The notes below the pieces were generated by a model. It was given only the letters and a program-made list of their open reading frames with translations. It searched no databases and was not told where the DNA came from. A program made the position numbers and the translations under genes. This document shows positions 8,126 through 16,541 of a stretch of 64,000 nucleotides of DNA, piece after piece. The stretch covers positions 1-64,000 of the forward strand of contig NZ_JAQIOZ010000022.1 of NCBI RefSeq assembly GCF_028023675.1, read 5' to 3'. Within the stretch, counting starts at the first letter, position 1. Each line of letters begins with the position of its first letter. The DNA comes from Primorskyibacter aestuariivivens. GTDB lineage: Bacteria; Pseudomonadota; Alphaproteobacteria; Rhodobacterales; Rhodobacteraceae.

Positions 8126-9724
8126 ATGGCTCCCAAAGTACTCATTTCCGACAAGCTCTCCGAAGCCGCCGTCCAGATTTTCCGCGACCGCGGCATCGAG
8201 GTGGATTTCCAACCCGATCTTGGCAAGGACAAGGACAAGCTGGCCGAAGTGATCGGCAATTATGACGGCCTTGCCATCCGTTCGGCCACAAAGGTTACCG
8301 AGAAGATCCTCGAAAACGCCACCAACCTGAAGGTGATCGGCCGCGCCGGGATCGGCACCGACAATATCGACAAACCCGCAGCGTCGAAAAAGGGCGTGAT
8401 CGTGATGAACACGCCGTTTGGCAACATGATCACCACCGCCGAACACGCCATTGCGATGATGTTCGCCTGTGCCCGTCAGATCCCCGAGGCCAGCGCCTCG
8501 ACCCATGCGGGTAAATGGGAAAAGTCGAAATTCATGGGTGTCGAGCTGACCGGCAAGACGCTGGGCGTCATCGGCGCGGGCAATATCGGCGGCATCGTTT
8601 GCGACCGCGCGCGCGGGCTGAAGATGAAGGTCATCGCCTATGACCCCTATCTGAGCCAGGACAAGGCCGACAAGATGGGCGTGGAAAAGGTCGAGCTTGA
8701 AGAGCTTCTGCCGCGCGCCGATTTCATCACCCTGCACGTGCCGCTGACCGACAGCACCCGTAATATCCTGAGCCGCGAGAACATCGCCAAGACCAAGAAA
8801 GGCGTGCGCATCATCAACTGTGCCCGCGGCGGTCTGGTGGATGAGGAAGCGCTGGCCGATGCCCTGAAAGAGGGTCACGTTGCCGGCGCGGCCTTTGACG
8901 TGTTCTCCGAAGAACCGGCCAAGGAAAACCCGCTCTTCAACCTGCCCAACGTGGTCTGCACGCCGCATCTTGGCGCGGCGACGACCGAGGCGCAGGAAAA
9001 CGTGGCGTTGCAGGTGGCCGACCAGATGGCCAATTACCTGCTGACCGGTGCTGTGGAAAACGCGCTGAACATGCCGTCGGTGACCGCCGAGGAAGCCAAG
9101 GTCATGGGGCCGTGGGTGGACCTGTCCGGGCATCTTGGTGCCTTTATCGGCCAGATGACCGATGAGCCGATCAAGGCGATCAACATCCTCTATGACGGCT
9201 CGGTCTCCGAGATGAACCTTGAGGCGCTGAACTGTTCGGTGATTGCGGGCATCATGAAACGCGCCAACCCCGAGGTGAACATGGTCTCTGCTCCCGTGGT
9301 GGCCAAGGAGCGCGGCATCAAGATATCGACCACCAATCAAGCCAAGTCGGGCGCCTTTGACGGCTATGTCAAAGTGACCGTTGTGACCGACAAGCGCGAG
9401 CGCTCGATCGCGGGCACCGTTTTCAGCGATGGCAAACCGCGCTTTATCCAGATCAAGGGCATCAATATCGACGCCGAGATCGGGGCGCATATGCTCTACA
9501 CCTCGAACGAGGACGTGCCGGGCATCATCGGGACACTGGGTCAGACCATGGGCGAGAACGGCGTGAACATCGCCAACTTTACTCTTGGCCGCGCCGACAA
9601 GGGCGGCGAGGCGATTGCACTTCTTTACGTGGACGCGGAAGTGCCCGCACCGATCCGTGCGAAGCTGGAAGCCACCGGCATGTTCCGGCAGGTCAAGCCG
9701 CTGCAATTCGACGTGGCGTCCTGA
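8126..9724 (+). CDS. serA: D-3-phosphoglycerate dehydrogenase
   Basis: A 532-residue long-form PGDH, the first enzyme of serine synthesis. The catalytic and NAD-binding domains occupy about residues 1-315: IGRAGIGTDNID, the Rossmann GxGxxG in LGVIGAGNIGGI, NCARGGLVDE with the substrate-binding arginine, and the catalytic histidine in CTPHLGAATTEAQ. An intervening ASB domain and a C-terminal ACT domain (DVPGIIGTLGQTMGENGVNIANF) follow, as in serine-regulated enzymes. The order serB<-/->serC-serA groups all three steps of the pathway in under 4 kb. A strong terminator follows at 9751. Confidence 0.97.
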   Translation: MAPKVLISDKLSEAAVQIFRDRGIEVDFQPDLGKDKDKLAEVIGNYDGLAIRSATKVTEKILENATNLKVIGRAGIGTDNIDKPAASKKGVIVMNTPFGNMITTAEHAIAMMFACARQIPEASASTHAGKWEKSKFMGVELTGKTLGVIGAGNIGGIVCDRARGLKMKVIAYDPYLSQDKADKMGVEKVELEELLPRADFITLHVPLTDSTRNILSRENIAKTKKGVRIINCARGGLVDEEALADALKEGHVAGAAFDVFSEEPAKENPLFNLPNVVCTPHLGAATTEAQENVALQVADQMANYLLTGAVENALNMPSVTAEEAKVMGPWVDLSGHLGAFIGQMTDEPIKAINILYDGSVSEMNLEALNCSVIAGIMKRANPEVNMVSAPVVAKERGIKISTTNQAKSGAFDGYVKVTVVTDKRERSIAGTVFSDGKPRFIQIKGINIDAEIGAHMLYTSNEDVPGIIGTLGQTMGENGVNIANFTLGRADKGGEAIALLYVDAEVPAPIRAKLEATGMFRQVKPLQFDVAS

Positions 9725-9750
9725 TCCCGCCATTTTGAACCAGACAAGAG

Positions 9751-9781
9751 GCGCTGCCCCGGCCCGGGGCGGCGCTTTTTT
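9751..9781 (+). terminator. Rho-independent terminator after serA
   Basis: GCGCTGCCCC (9751-9760) pairs with GGGGCGGCGC (9766-9775), one G-T pair included, around a 5-base loop, and six T residues follow. This is the cleanest intrinsic terminator in the window. Confidence 0.92.
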
Positions 9782-9845
9782 ATATGCGCAGGCGTGATTT
9801 CGGGAATCTCTGCTCTTCTGATAGGATAAGGACAAGGAGTGCGTG

Positions 9846-10331
9846 ATGGCCAATTCCCGAACCTTGATCCAAAGACTGGCATGGTTGCCGGTTCTGCTGA
9901 TCCTTATGGGCGGTGGTATTTTCCTGCGCGCTGACAGTGCCGGTCCCGAGACGGCGTTCCTGCCTGCGACCGGGCAGGGACCGCTGGACGGGATGATCTT
10001 TACCGGGATGCTGGGCCCCGACGGGCAGCCAAAGGATGTGGAAGACACGTTTGTCTTTGCAGCTGGAAACTTTCTGTCAAAGGAATGCGAGCTGCGCTGC
10101 GATTACCCGGCGAAACCCTATGCGGCAGAGCGCACGGACACAGGCTGGCAGTTCGAGAGCCTGACCAAATGCCCCTACAAGGATGCGACGATCCATTGGC
10201 GCGGCACGATTGTGGACGATACGGTCACCGGGATTGCCACATGGACCATGAAGCGCTGGTACTGGACGATAGAGCGTGACTTTGCATTCGAGGCGCAACG
10301 GGTCACGCAACCGGCGGGCGGAGAAGGGTGA
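9846..10331 (+). CDS. Hypothetical membrane-anchored exported protein
   Basis: A 161-residue protein of unrecognised family. Residues about 10-28 form one hydrophobic segment (LAWLPVLLILMGGGIFL) that is either an uncleaved anchor or a signal peptide. The rest is soluble, with four cysteines (three in CELRCDY and TKCPY) and several tryptophans towards the end. The ATG at 9846 has AAGGAG eight bases upstream, better than the GTG immediately before it. The last codons overlap the next gene's GTG by 4 bp, so the two membrane proteins are translationally coupled. Confidence 0.7.
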   Translation: MANSRTLIQRLAWLPVLLILMGGGIFLRADSAGPETAFLPATGQGPLDGMIFTGMLGPDGQPKDVEDTFVFAAGNFLSKECELRCDYPAKPYAAERTDTGWQFESLTKCPYKDATIHWRGTIVDDTVTGIATWTMKRWYWTIERDFAFEAQRVTQPAGGEG

Positions 10332-10996
10332 GCGCGTCGGCAATGCCCAGAAGACTGCGGGGCGCGCTTAAGCTCTTGATCTTCGTCGCTATATTGATCG
10401 CGGTGAACCAGTACCTGCATTATTTCCTCGATATGCTGGAAATGGATCTTCGGCCCACCAACGAGGACATGGTGCATCGCATGATCATGGTGGCGGCGGT
10501 GGTCTATGCGTTGACGCTGGCACTGCCCTTTGTCCCGGGGGTCGAGATCGGGCTGGCGCTGATCGCTATATTCGGACCGCGGATCGTGCTGCTGGTCTAT
10601 ATCTGTACAGTGGTGGGGCTATGCCTTGGGTTCCTGATCGGGCGGCTTATGCCAATCAGGGTGTTGATCGGTATCGCACATGATCTGGGGTTGCTGCGGA
10701 TCGAGCGTTTCCTGACGGGATTTGCGGGGCTGCCGCCCGGCGAGATCGTCCCGACTCTGGTGAGCGCTGCGCCACAGGGATGGGCGCGGTTTCTCTTGCG
10801 CAATCGCTACGTGGCACTGGCGCTGTTGATCAACCTGCCGGGCAATGTGGTGATCGGCGGCGGTGGCGGTATTGCCATGATGGCCGGGCTGAGCCGCTGT
10901 TTCCGCGCGCCGCTGTTTTTCCTGACGGTATTGATCGCGGTGTCGCCGGTCCCGCTGGCGATTGCCATCTTCGGGCCCGGCTTTCTTGCAGAGTGA
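10328..10996 (+). CDS. Membrane protein resembling the VTT/TVP38 (DedA-like) family
   Basis: A 222-residue protein with about five membrane helices. The central segment (LPFVPGVEIGLALIAIFG, then LCLGFLIGRLMP) and the late segment (RNRYVALALLINLPGNVVIGG, ending VSPVPLAIAIFG) recall VTT-domain proteins, in which re-entrant helices and a conserved arginine are typical. The match is by pattern only. The GTG start overlaps the preceding stop (GTGA). It ends three bases before the convergent small membrane gene. Confidence 0.55.
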   Translation: MSASAMPRRLRGALKLLIFVAILIAVNQYLHYFLDMLEMDLRPTNEDMVHRMIMVAAVVYALTLALPFVPGVEIGLALIAIFGPRIVLLVYICTVVGLCLGFLIGRLMPIRVLIGIAHDLGLLRIERFLTGFAGLPPGEIVPTLVSAAPQGWARFLLRNRYVALALLINLPGNVVIGGGGGIAMMAGLSRCFRAPLFFLTVLIAVSPVPLAIAIFGPGFLAE

Positions 10997-10999
10997 GCC

Positions 11000-11374
11000 T
11001 CAGGCGGATTTCCGACCTTTGGTCAGTACCACGACGAGGAACAAAACCATCGACAACAGCGTGAGCACCGACCCCAGTTTGGCCATCGTCTCACCCGTCT
11101 GTTTCACCGCCATGACAATCCCGGGGATGATGATGACAAGACCCAGCGCCGCCGAGGCGAAATGCAGCTTGGGCAACAGGCCCTGATCCGCGCCGGGAAC
11201 CAGCTGATAGAAAAAGGCAAACAGCGCCATGGTCACCCAGCCCAGAAGGTTCAGGTGCGCATGTGCCGGTGACAATGTGTGGTCAGCCGTGGCCGACATC
11301 TGGATGCCCCAGCCCATGCCGATCACGACCGAGATCGTGCCCAAGAGCAGGAATGCAAAAGCAAGTGGTTTCAT
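11000..11374 (-). CDS. Small four-helix membrane protein with an HAHLNLLGW motif
   Basis: A 124-residue protein with four predicted helices. The sequence PAHAHLNLLGWV at about residues 37-48 puts two histidines at a helix start, as in heme-copper-oxidase-like and NnrS-like membrane proteins; similar short proteins are often labelled cytochrome-c-oxidase-like. Heme binding is inference. Its ATG abuts the stop of the cupin gene with no gap, so both are expressed from the promoter near 11.9 kb, opposite the LysR gene. Confidence 0.6.
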   Translation of the reverse strand: MKPLAFAFLLLGTISVVIGMGWGIQMSATADHTLSPAHAHLNLLGWVTMALFAFFYQLVPGADQGLLPKLHFASAALGLVIIIPGIVMAVKQTGETMAKLGSVLTLLSMVLFLVVVLTKGRKSA

Positions 11375-11851
11375 TCAGGTCCCTCCTTTTATATGTGCGA
11401 GGCGCTCTGCCTCCAGTGGCGGTCCGGTGAACGTGACGTTCCGGGCGGCCCCGATCCGGGCGATCTGTTCCATGTCGCCGGGAATGCTGTAATCGTTCTC
11501 GGCCATCTCGGCGAAAAACGCCTCGAATCCGCCGGGCGAAAAGATGGTGAGCATGCGGGCCGGCTGATGGCCCAGCACGCGGAAACTGTGTTCTGCCCCT
11601 CGGGGCACAAAGGCGGTTTGGCCGGGCCCGCGATGGACAAGCTGGCCTTCGACTTCAAATGCGACCTCGCCCGACAGGACGACAAAAGCCTCGTCGCAAT
11701 CGGAATGCACGTGACGGGGTGGTCCGGTATCGGGGCGCGAGACATTGTCGATGATCGACAATGCGCCGCCGCTCGTATCGCTGGACAGGATCGTTTTATA
11801 GACAACCCCGCGCCATTCGACGGCCTCGGGTCCGAGAATATGTGTGTGCAT
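11375..11851 (-). CDS. Cupin-domain protein
   Basis: A 158-residue single-cupin protein. Cupin motif 1 is visible as RHVHSDCDEAFVVLSG (His, His and Glu as metal ligands), and motif 2 lies near VPRGAEHSFRVLG. The family includes small dioxygenases, isomerases and binding proteins, so the substrate cannot be named. The start MHTHILGPEAVEW follows a GAGGC site on the minus strand. The gene is divergent from a LysR-type regulator whose probable operator lies between them, making it the likely target of that regulator. Confidence 0.8.
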   Translation of the reverse strand: MHTHILGPEAVEWRGVVYKTILSSDTSGGALSIIDNVSRPDTGPPRHVHSDCDEAFVVLSGEVAFEVEGQLVHRGPGQTAFVPRGAEHSFRVLGHQPARMLTIFSPGGFEAFFAEMAENDYSIPGDMEQIARIGAARNVTFTGPPLEAERLAHIKGGT

Positions 11852-11975
11852 GTTAGCCTCTTGCAAAGCGTGTAGATAAATGTCCCCGGCCGGGTCTGAA
11901 AACTCGTGCAACTCTTTAACGGGCAATAACTTGACGATCCCCCGTGATTGCATCCTGACAGCTTGTTGTGCATAC

Positions 11976-12000
11976 CTGAAATTGATTGTTTGTATTTCAG
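11976..12000. promoter_or_regulatory. LysR-type operator (T-N11-A dyad)
   Basis: CTGAAAT (11976-11982), 11 bases, ATTTCAG (11994-12000): a perfect 7-bp inverted repeat built on the T-N11-A core recognised by LysR-type regulators. It ends 11 bases before the regulator's GTG and lies 125 bases from the divergent cupin start, the usual position for autoregulation plus control of the neighbour. Confidence 0.75.
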
Positions 12001-12011
12001 GGATTTGTCAG

Positions 12012-12956
12012 GTGAATTTCAAAGCCTTCGATCTCAATCTCCTGCGTATCCTCGACGCCTTGCTGGAAACCCGCTCGCCGACAGTTGCGGGGCAAAAGAT
12101 CGGGCTGTCGCAACCGGCTGTGTCTGCCGCCCTGTCGCGGCTGCGCGATGCGTTGGGTGATCCGATTCTGGTCCGGCAGGGCCGGGCGCTTGTCCTGACA
12201 GATTATGGCTCTGAATTGCGCGATCCGCTGCGCCAGATACTGGAACAGACCGAGGCGCTCCTATCGGGGGGCGCTACATTCGACCCGACCTTGGCGAACA
12301 CCCGGTTCCGGATTTCGGGCAGTGATTTCTTTTCCGAACTTCTGATGCCCGATCTGGCCGAGCACCTGTCGCGGGTGGCTCCGGGGATACGGGTGCATCA
12401 GGTCGATCTGGTTCCTGACCGCTACGAGGACACGCTGGAACGCTACGGGGTGGACCTTGCGCTACTGCCCCGAACGGATCTGCCGGATTGGATCGAACAC
12501 GAAGTGCTGTTTCATTCGCGCTTCGTCACCATCGCCCGCACAGGGCATGAACGTTTGGCAAGATCAGGCGTCAAGCCCGGCGAGGTGATCCCCATCGACC
12601 TGTTTTGTGATCTTCAGCACGTTCTGTTTTCGCCCGAGGGCAAGCCTGGGGCAATTGGCGATGCCGCATTGTCCGAGGTCGGGCGCAAGCGACGTGTGGC
12701 GATGACGCTTCCCGTGTTTTCCGGTGTCTGCAATACGGTGGCGGGAAGTGATATGGTCGCTCTCCTTCCCGCGTCACTCGCGCGCAGAGTGGCGCCGCGC
12801 GTCGGGTTGGAGGTTTTTGAAGCGCCAATGCCATTGCCATGGGTGGAAATCATCATGATCTGGCACAAACGGTCTACCAACTCGCCAGCACATCGTTGGA
12901 TACGCGAGCAGATCGTTCTGCTGACCCGTGGGCTGGATGAAAGAGAGGATTCCTGA
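12012..12956 (+). CDS. LysR-family transcriptional regulator
   Basis: A 314-residue LTTR. The N-terminal winged helix is at about residues 5-65, with recognition helix QPAVSAALSRLRDALGDPILVR. The rest is the periplasmic-binding-protein-like effector domain (FRISGSDFFSELLMP onward). The GTG start at 12012 gives the typical opening VNFKAFDLNLLRILDALLE. The sequence is of the NodD/SyrM-like subgroup in which the N-terminus reads DLNLL. It probably controls the divergent cupin gene and itself through the dyad just upstream. Effector unknown. Confidence 0.92.
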   Translation: MNFKAFDLNLLRILDALLETRSPTVAGQKIGLSQPAVSAALSRLRDALGDPILVRQGRALVLTDYGSELRDPLRQILEQTEALLSGGATFDPTLANTRFRISGSDFFSELLMPDLAEHLSRVAPGIRVHQVDLVPDRYEDTLERYGVDLALLPRTDLPDWIEHEVLFHSRFVTIARTGHERLARSGVKPGEVIPIDLFCDLQHVLFSPEGKPGAIGDAALSEVGRKRRVAMTLPVFSGVCNTVAGSDMVALLPASLARRVAPRVGLEVFEAPMPLPWVEIIMIWHKRSTNSPAHRWIREQIVLLTRGLDEREDS

Positions 12957-13039
12957 AACTTTTTTGCGCACCCTTTCGTAGCTCTGAGCATCGGGCCGGA
13001 AAACACCTCCGACCTTGCCACAGAAAGGGAGACCAAGAT

Positions 13040-13456
13040 ATGAAACGTTTTGCACTGTCCACCATCGCTGCCACCATGTCCGCAACGCTGGCCTTTGCCG
13101 CGGGGCACGGAATGACACCTGCCGTCGAGGCGGCGGATCAGGACGTATCCGGCGGCACCGTGACCGCGTCATCTGTCATCGCGCCGGAGAATGGCTGGCT
13201 TGTCGTGCACCGGACGGATGCATCCATGAAACCGGGCCCCGTTGTCGGGTACGCCGCATTGAAAAAAGGCGAAAACAGCGATGTTTCGGCCATTTTGCAA
13301 GAGGGCGTCGCCTCGGGAGATATGCTCATGCTGATGATCCATGCCGAAGATGGCGGTATGGCGACCGGCGTCTTTGAATACACGCTGGGTGCCAAGGAAG
13401 ACGGGCCGATCAAGCCGGATGGCAATCTGGTCATGACAACCATTACCGCGCAGTAA
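13040..13456 (+). CDS. Secreted DUF7282-like protein
   Basis: A 138-residue exported protein. A signal peptide of about 21 residues (MKRFALSTIAATMSATLAFAAG) is clear. The mature part matches the DUF7282 pattern: DQDVSGGTVTASSV, then GWLVVHRTD, then PGPVVGYAALKKGEN, a small beta-sandwich of unknown role. A GGGAGA ribosome site precedes the ATG. It stands alone between the LysR gene and a GC-rich hairpin at 13474. Confidence 0.75.
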   Translation: MKRFALSTIAATMSATLAFAAGHGMTPAVEAADQDVSGGTVTASSVIAPENGWLVVHRTDASMKPGPVVGYAALKKGENSDVSAILQEGVASGDMLMLMIHAEDGGMATGVFEYTLGAKEDGPIKPDGNLVMTTITAQ

Positions 13457-13473
13457 CCAAGCGCCACTCACGA

Positions 13474-13501
13474 CCGCCCGGTCGGGATCCCGGCCGGGCG
13501 G
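13474..13501 (+). terminator. GC-rich terminator-like hairpin
   Basis: CCGCCCGG (13474-13481) and CCGGGCGG (13494-13501) form a perfect 8-bp stem around a loop that contains a second palindrome, CGGGATCCCG. No T run follows. It probably ends or stabilises the secreted-protein transcript. Confidence 0.6.
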
Positions 13502-13585
13502 CCTAGGTGTGACCGGCATGCTGTGATGGCAAGGGGTGTAACCCGTGCGGCGCGATGCTATGTGCAGGCGTGCAGGAGGTGCGCC

Positions 13586-14311
13586 ATGACCGCGATTTAT
13601 GCCATCGGAGACATTCACGGCCAGTTCGAGATGATGGCCGATGCGCTGGAATGGATCGAGGCCGATGGCGGGCCGGAGGCGCGGGTGGTGTTTCTGGGCG
13701 ATTACGTGGATCGTGGCCCCGACAGTTTCCGGGTGCTGGAAATGCTCTGCCGCGGGATCGACGAGGGCCGCGACTGGATCCCCCTCTTGGGCAATCATGA
13801 CCGCATGTTCCGTCAGTTTCTGGAGACGGGCGCATTGCACGATCCGCGCATCCTGTCGGGCAAGAGCTGGCTGCATCCAAACTTGGGCGGGCGCGATACG
13901 CTGGCCTCTTACGGCGTACAGGTCGAGGGCGACGATCCGGCTCTGCGGCCCGTCTTGTCCGCCGCGCGCGAGGCCGTTCCGGCCCGTCACCGAAAACTCC
14001 TGTCGGATCTGGCGCTGTGCCACGCCGAGGCGGGCAAGTTCTTTGTGCATGCCGGCGTTCGGCCCGGCGTGGCCTTGTCGGAGCAGGCCGAAGACGATCT
14101 GATCTGGATACGCGAGCCGTTCCTGAGCTGGGATGAGCCGTTTGACGCCTTGATCGTGCATGGGCATTCGCCGGTCGATGCCCCGGTCCACTATGGAAAC
14201 AGGGTTAACCTGGATTCAGGGGCCGGATATGGCCAGCCCCTGTCACCTGCGGTGTTCGATGGCGACGAGGTCTTTACGCTTGGCCCGTTTGGTCGCGCGT
14301 GGCTGGGATAA
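13586..14311 (+). CDS. PPP-family metallophosphoesterase (serine/threonine phosphatase-like)
   Basis: A 241-residue phosphatase with the full metal-binding signature set: GDIHG (8-12), GDYVDRG, LGNHD, and the C-terminal VHGHS. It is similar in size to bacterial PrpA/PrpB and ApaH-like enzymes; the substrate (phosphoprotein or dinucleotide) is not decided by sequence. Start ATG 13586 has AGGAGG seven bases upstream. It is monocistronic and convergent with the saccharopine-pathway genes. Confidence 0.88.
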   Translation: MTAIYAIGDIHGQFEMMADALEWIEADGGPEARVVFLGDYVDRGPDSFRVLEMLCRGIDEGRDWIPLLGNHDRMFRQFLETGALHDPRILSGKSWLHPNLGGRDTLASYGVQVEGDDPALRPVLSAAREAVPARHRKLLSDLALCHAEAGKFFVHAGVRPGVALSEQAEDDLIWIREPFLSWDEPFDALIVHGHSPVDAPVHYGNRVNLDSGAGYGQPLSPAVFDGDEVFTLGPFGRAWLG

Positions 14312-14332
14312 GCGCCCTCGCTCCCCGTCCGA

Positions 14333-15460
14333 TCAGCTGTGATCGACAATCGCCAGATGTTGCGCCAGCTTTGCGACTTCGGACATCCAGGCGTTGACCA
14401 TTGCCGGATCTGACGGCGCGGCCTGAACACCCGCAGGCAGGTCGCCCTTCATCGCCGCCTCAACGGCCAGCGACACCGGGATCGACACCAGCCGCGCCAT
14501 GGCCGTGCCGTTTTCATCCCCCCAGGCGTCCATCACATAGGTTTTGTGCCAGACCGGCCCGGAACTGTCCGCCGCTTCCAGCGAGACGCACAGCACCACG
14601 CGGTCCGGTTCGCCCTCGTCATAGGCGTTCTCCGCCCAGAACAGATCGGACATTTCCTTGAGCCTTGCGTCATCGGCTGTCTCGACCGCGTCGAACACAT
14701 CGGCCCAGGCCTCGGCCCAGCCATTGAGCCGCAGGGTGCCGCGCACGAACGTGTCCACCTTCCATGTCGGGTCGAACCCGTATTCCTCCATGAAGGGCAG
14801 GCTGTCGCGGTTGGGATAGACCTCGAAGCTTTCCGGTGTGGGCAGCGGCGCGGTGTAATGGCTGAGCGCGTCCCAGGGGCGAGCCACGTTGAATTCCTTG
14901 AAGTCGCGGATGGATTTCGACGGGCTGCGCAGCGCTTTCAGCACACCTACCGGCGACCAGCTGAACTTGTAGCGAAACGGGTTGGGGTGTTTCGGGATGC
15001 CACCGCAATAAGAGGTGAATTTCAGCGCATTGGACGTATCACAACGCGGGCTTGACCGGTAATCCGCCACCAGCGCATGGGCCATCAGATGGTCAATTCC
15101 CGGGTCCAGCCCGACCTCGTTGATCAGGCTCACGCCTTTGAGCTGCGCCTTAGCATGCAGCGCGCGCATCTCGGGCGCGATATAGCTGGAGGACACGAAA
15201 TGCGCGCCCTTGGAAATGGCCAGTTCGGCCAGCGGCACGTGCCAGTCGCCGGGCAGCATGGAGACGACCACGTCGCCCACCTGAAGCTCAGCCCCCAGTG
15301 CATCGATGTCAAAGGCTTCGATCCGCTGGGTCAGGTCGCCCACCGCATCGCGGGCCTTGTCCAGCGTCCGATTCCAGACCGTGACCTCATGTCCGGTCTC
15401 GATCAGCCGTCGCAACCCGGGAATGGCCGAGAGGCCGGTGCCGCACCAATGAATCGTCAT
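14333..15460 (-). CDS. Saccharopine dehydrogenase, glutamate-forming (Lys9/SDH-like)
   Basis: A 375-residue oxidoreductase of the saccharopine dehydrogenase / homospermidine synthase superfamily. The N-terminus is a Rossmann fold (MTIHWCGTGLSAIPGLRRL) with an unusual, partly degenerate glycine motif. The middle has VVSMLPGDWHVPLAE and the substrate region NEVGLDPGIDHLMA, a hallmark of the family. With the adjoining Lys1-like gene it forms the two-step saccharopine route, which in bacteria is usually used to degrade lysine to alpha-aminoadipate semialdehyde. Start at 15460 follows GGGAGG; it begins three bases after the stop of the Lys1-like gene. Confidence 0.85.
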   Translation of the reverse strand: MTIHWCGTGLSAIPGLRRLIETGHEVTVWNRTLDKARDAVGDLTQRIEAFDIDALGAELQVGDVVVSMLPGDWHVPLAELAISKGAHFVSSSYIAPEMRALHAKAQLKGVSLINEVGLDPGIDHLMAHALVADYRSSPRCDTSNALKFTSYCGGIPKHPNPFRYKFSWSPVGVLKALRSPSKSIRDFKEFNVARPWDALSHYTAPLPTPESFEVYPNRDSLPFMEEYGFDPTWKVDTFVRGTLRLNGWAEAWADVFDAVETADDARLKEMSDLFWAENAYDEGEPDRVVLCVSLEAADSSGPVWHKTYVMDAWGDENGTAMARLVSIPVSLAVEAAMKGDLPAGVQAAPSDPAMVNAWMSEVAKLAQHLAIVDHS

Positions 15461-15463
15461 GCC

Positions 15464-16531
15464 TTATACCTCCCTGACATGTTTATCGAACTCTGCCTTG
15501 GCCCGCCCCCAGACGCCAGCCGATAAATCCGGCAGGGTCAGCAGCGACGGCAGGAGCTGGCCCGCGTAATCCTCGGAGCTTTCCACCGGCAGCATGGAGG
15601 GCAGGTTGTCGATGGCCGTGACATCCAGCACCGGGTCGTCATGCACGCGCAGCGCGGGGTCGTCCCAGGTTGTTGTGCGGTCATAGACCTTGATCGGGGA
15701 AAAATCGCTGTCGGGATCGCAGGCGATATCGCCGATGACCGTCAATTGCCGTGCATCGGTCTTTGCCGAAGCGGGCACAAAGACCGGTGTCCCCGGCCGC
15801 GCAAGGATGCAGTTGAGGAAAAGGTCATGTTGCAGAACCTCGGGGAACGGCCCGCCATGAGCAGTCTCGGCCATGTCCCATTTGGTGACCTGCACGCCCA
15901 TCGCTTCGCAGAGGTCCGCCGCGCCGGTGCCAACACGACCCAACGCGCCTATCACGATGGCATTGGGCCGCTCCGCGCCGGTCGCGTCCAATGCAGCGCG
16001 CAGATCGTCCTTCATATGGTCCGCCGATGGGTGCGTCGCTACAGGCGGGCAAATCCCGCCCTGCTGCTGCGCCGCCCAGCAGCGCAGGGCCACCGCCGCA
16101 CCGGCAAAACCCGCCCAATAGCCAAAGGCCGCAACGCGCCGACCGGCCTCGTCCACGAGGTATTCAAGATCGTAAAGCGTGCCGCCGCCCGCCTTGAACC
16201 GGGCCAGCAGCCGTTGCCCCGCCGGTTGCCCCTTGTAAGCATGGCCGAACATGATGTGGCGATGGGTAAGCGGCGTGCCATCTTTGGGCAGTTCCTTGAG
16301 CCCAAAGATGATCGCATCGGCGGGGGCATCGGGCCAGCTGTTCTCGGGCGCGATCTCGCACCCAGCGTCACGGTAGCCGTCGATCCCGATGGCGCGGACC
16401 GAGCTTTCCTCGACCGTCACATTCAGCCCGGCCTTGACCAACTCTGCCGCGCCCTTGTGCGTCAGGCCAACCCGCTCCTCGTTTTCGCGCTGCTCGGCGC
16501 GGACCCACAGATGTGTCTTGGAATGTGTCAA
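15464..16531 (-). CDS. Saccharopine dehydrogenase, lysine-forming (Lys1 / lysine-ketoglutarate reductase-like)
   Basis: A 355-residue enzyme of the AlaDH/PNT-like fold. Family features include the N-terminal LWVRAEQRENEERVGLTHKGA with the conserved RxExxxxE-R pattern, FGHAYKGQ, YDLEYL, and the nucleotide-binding IVIGALGRVGTGAADL. It joins lysine and 2-oxoglutarate to saccharopine, or the reverse. The TTG start at 16531 is chosen because a GAGG site lies just upstream and the protein then begins as homologues do. It sits between a histidine phosphatase (10-base gap) and the partner SDH gene (3-base gap), forming a three-gene operon. Confidence 0.87.
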   Translation of the reverse strand: MTHSKTHLWVRAEQRENEERVGLTHKGAAELVKAGLNVTVEESSVRAIGIDGYRDAGCEIAPENSWPDAPADAIIFGLKELPKDGTPLTHRHIMFGHAYKGQPAGQRLLARFKAGGGTLYDLEYLVDEAGRRVAAFGYWAGFAGAAVALRCWAAQQQGGICPPVATHPSADHMKDDLRAALDATGAERPNAIVIGALGRVGTGAADLCEAMGVQVTKWDMAETAHGGPFPEVLQHDLFLNCILARPGTPVFVPASAKTDARQLTVIGDIACDPDSDFSPIKVYDRTTTWDDPALRVHDDPVLDVTAIDNLPSMLPVESSEDYAGQLLPSLLTLPDLSAGVWGRAKAEFDKHVREV

Positions 16532-16541
16532 GGCGGTATCC

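Noticed and set aside
7979-10048. Long minus-strand frame opposite serA
   Set aside because: Antisense shadow; serA has every PGDH motif and a matching terminator on the plus strand.
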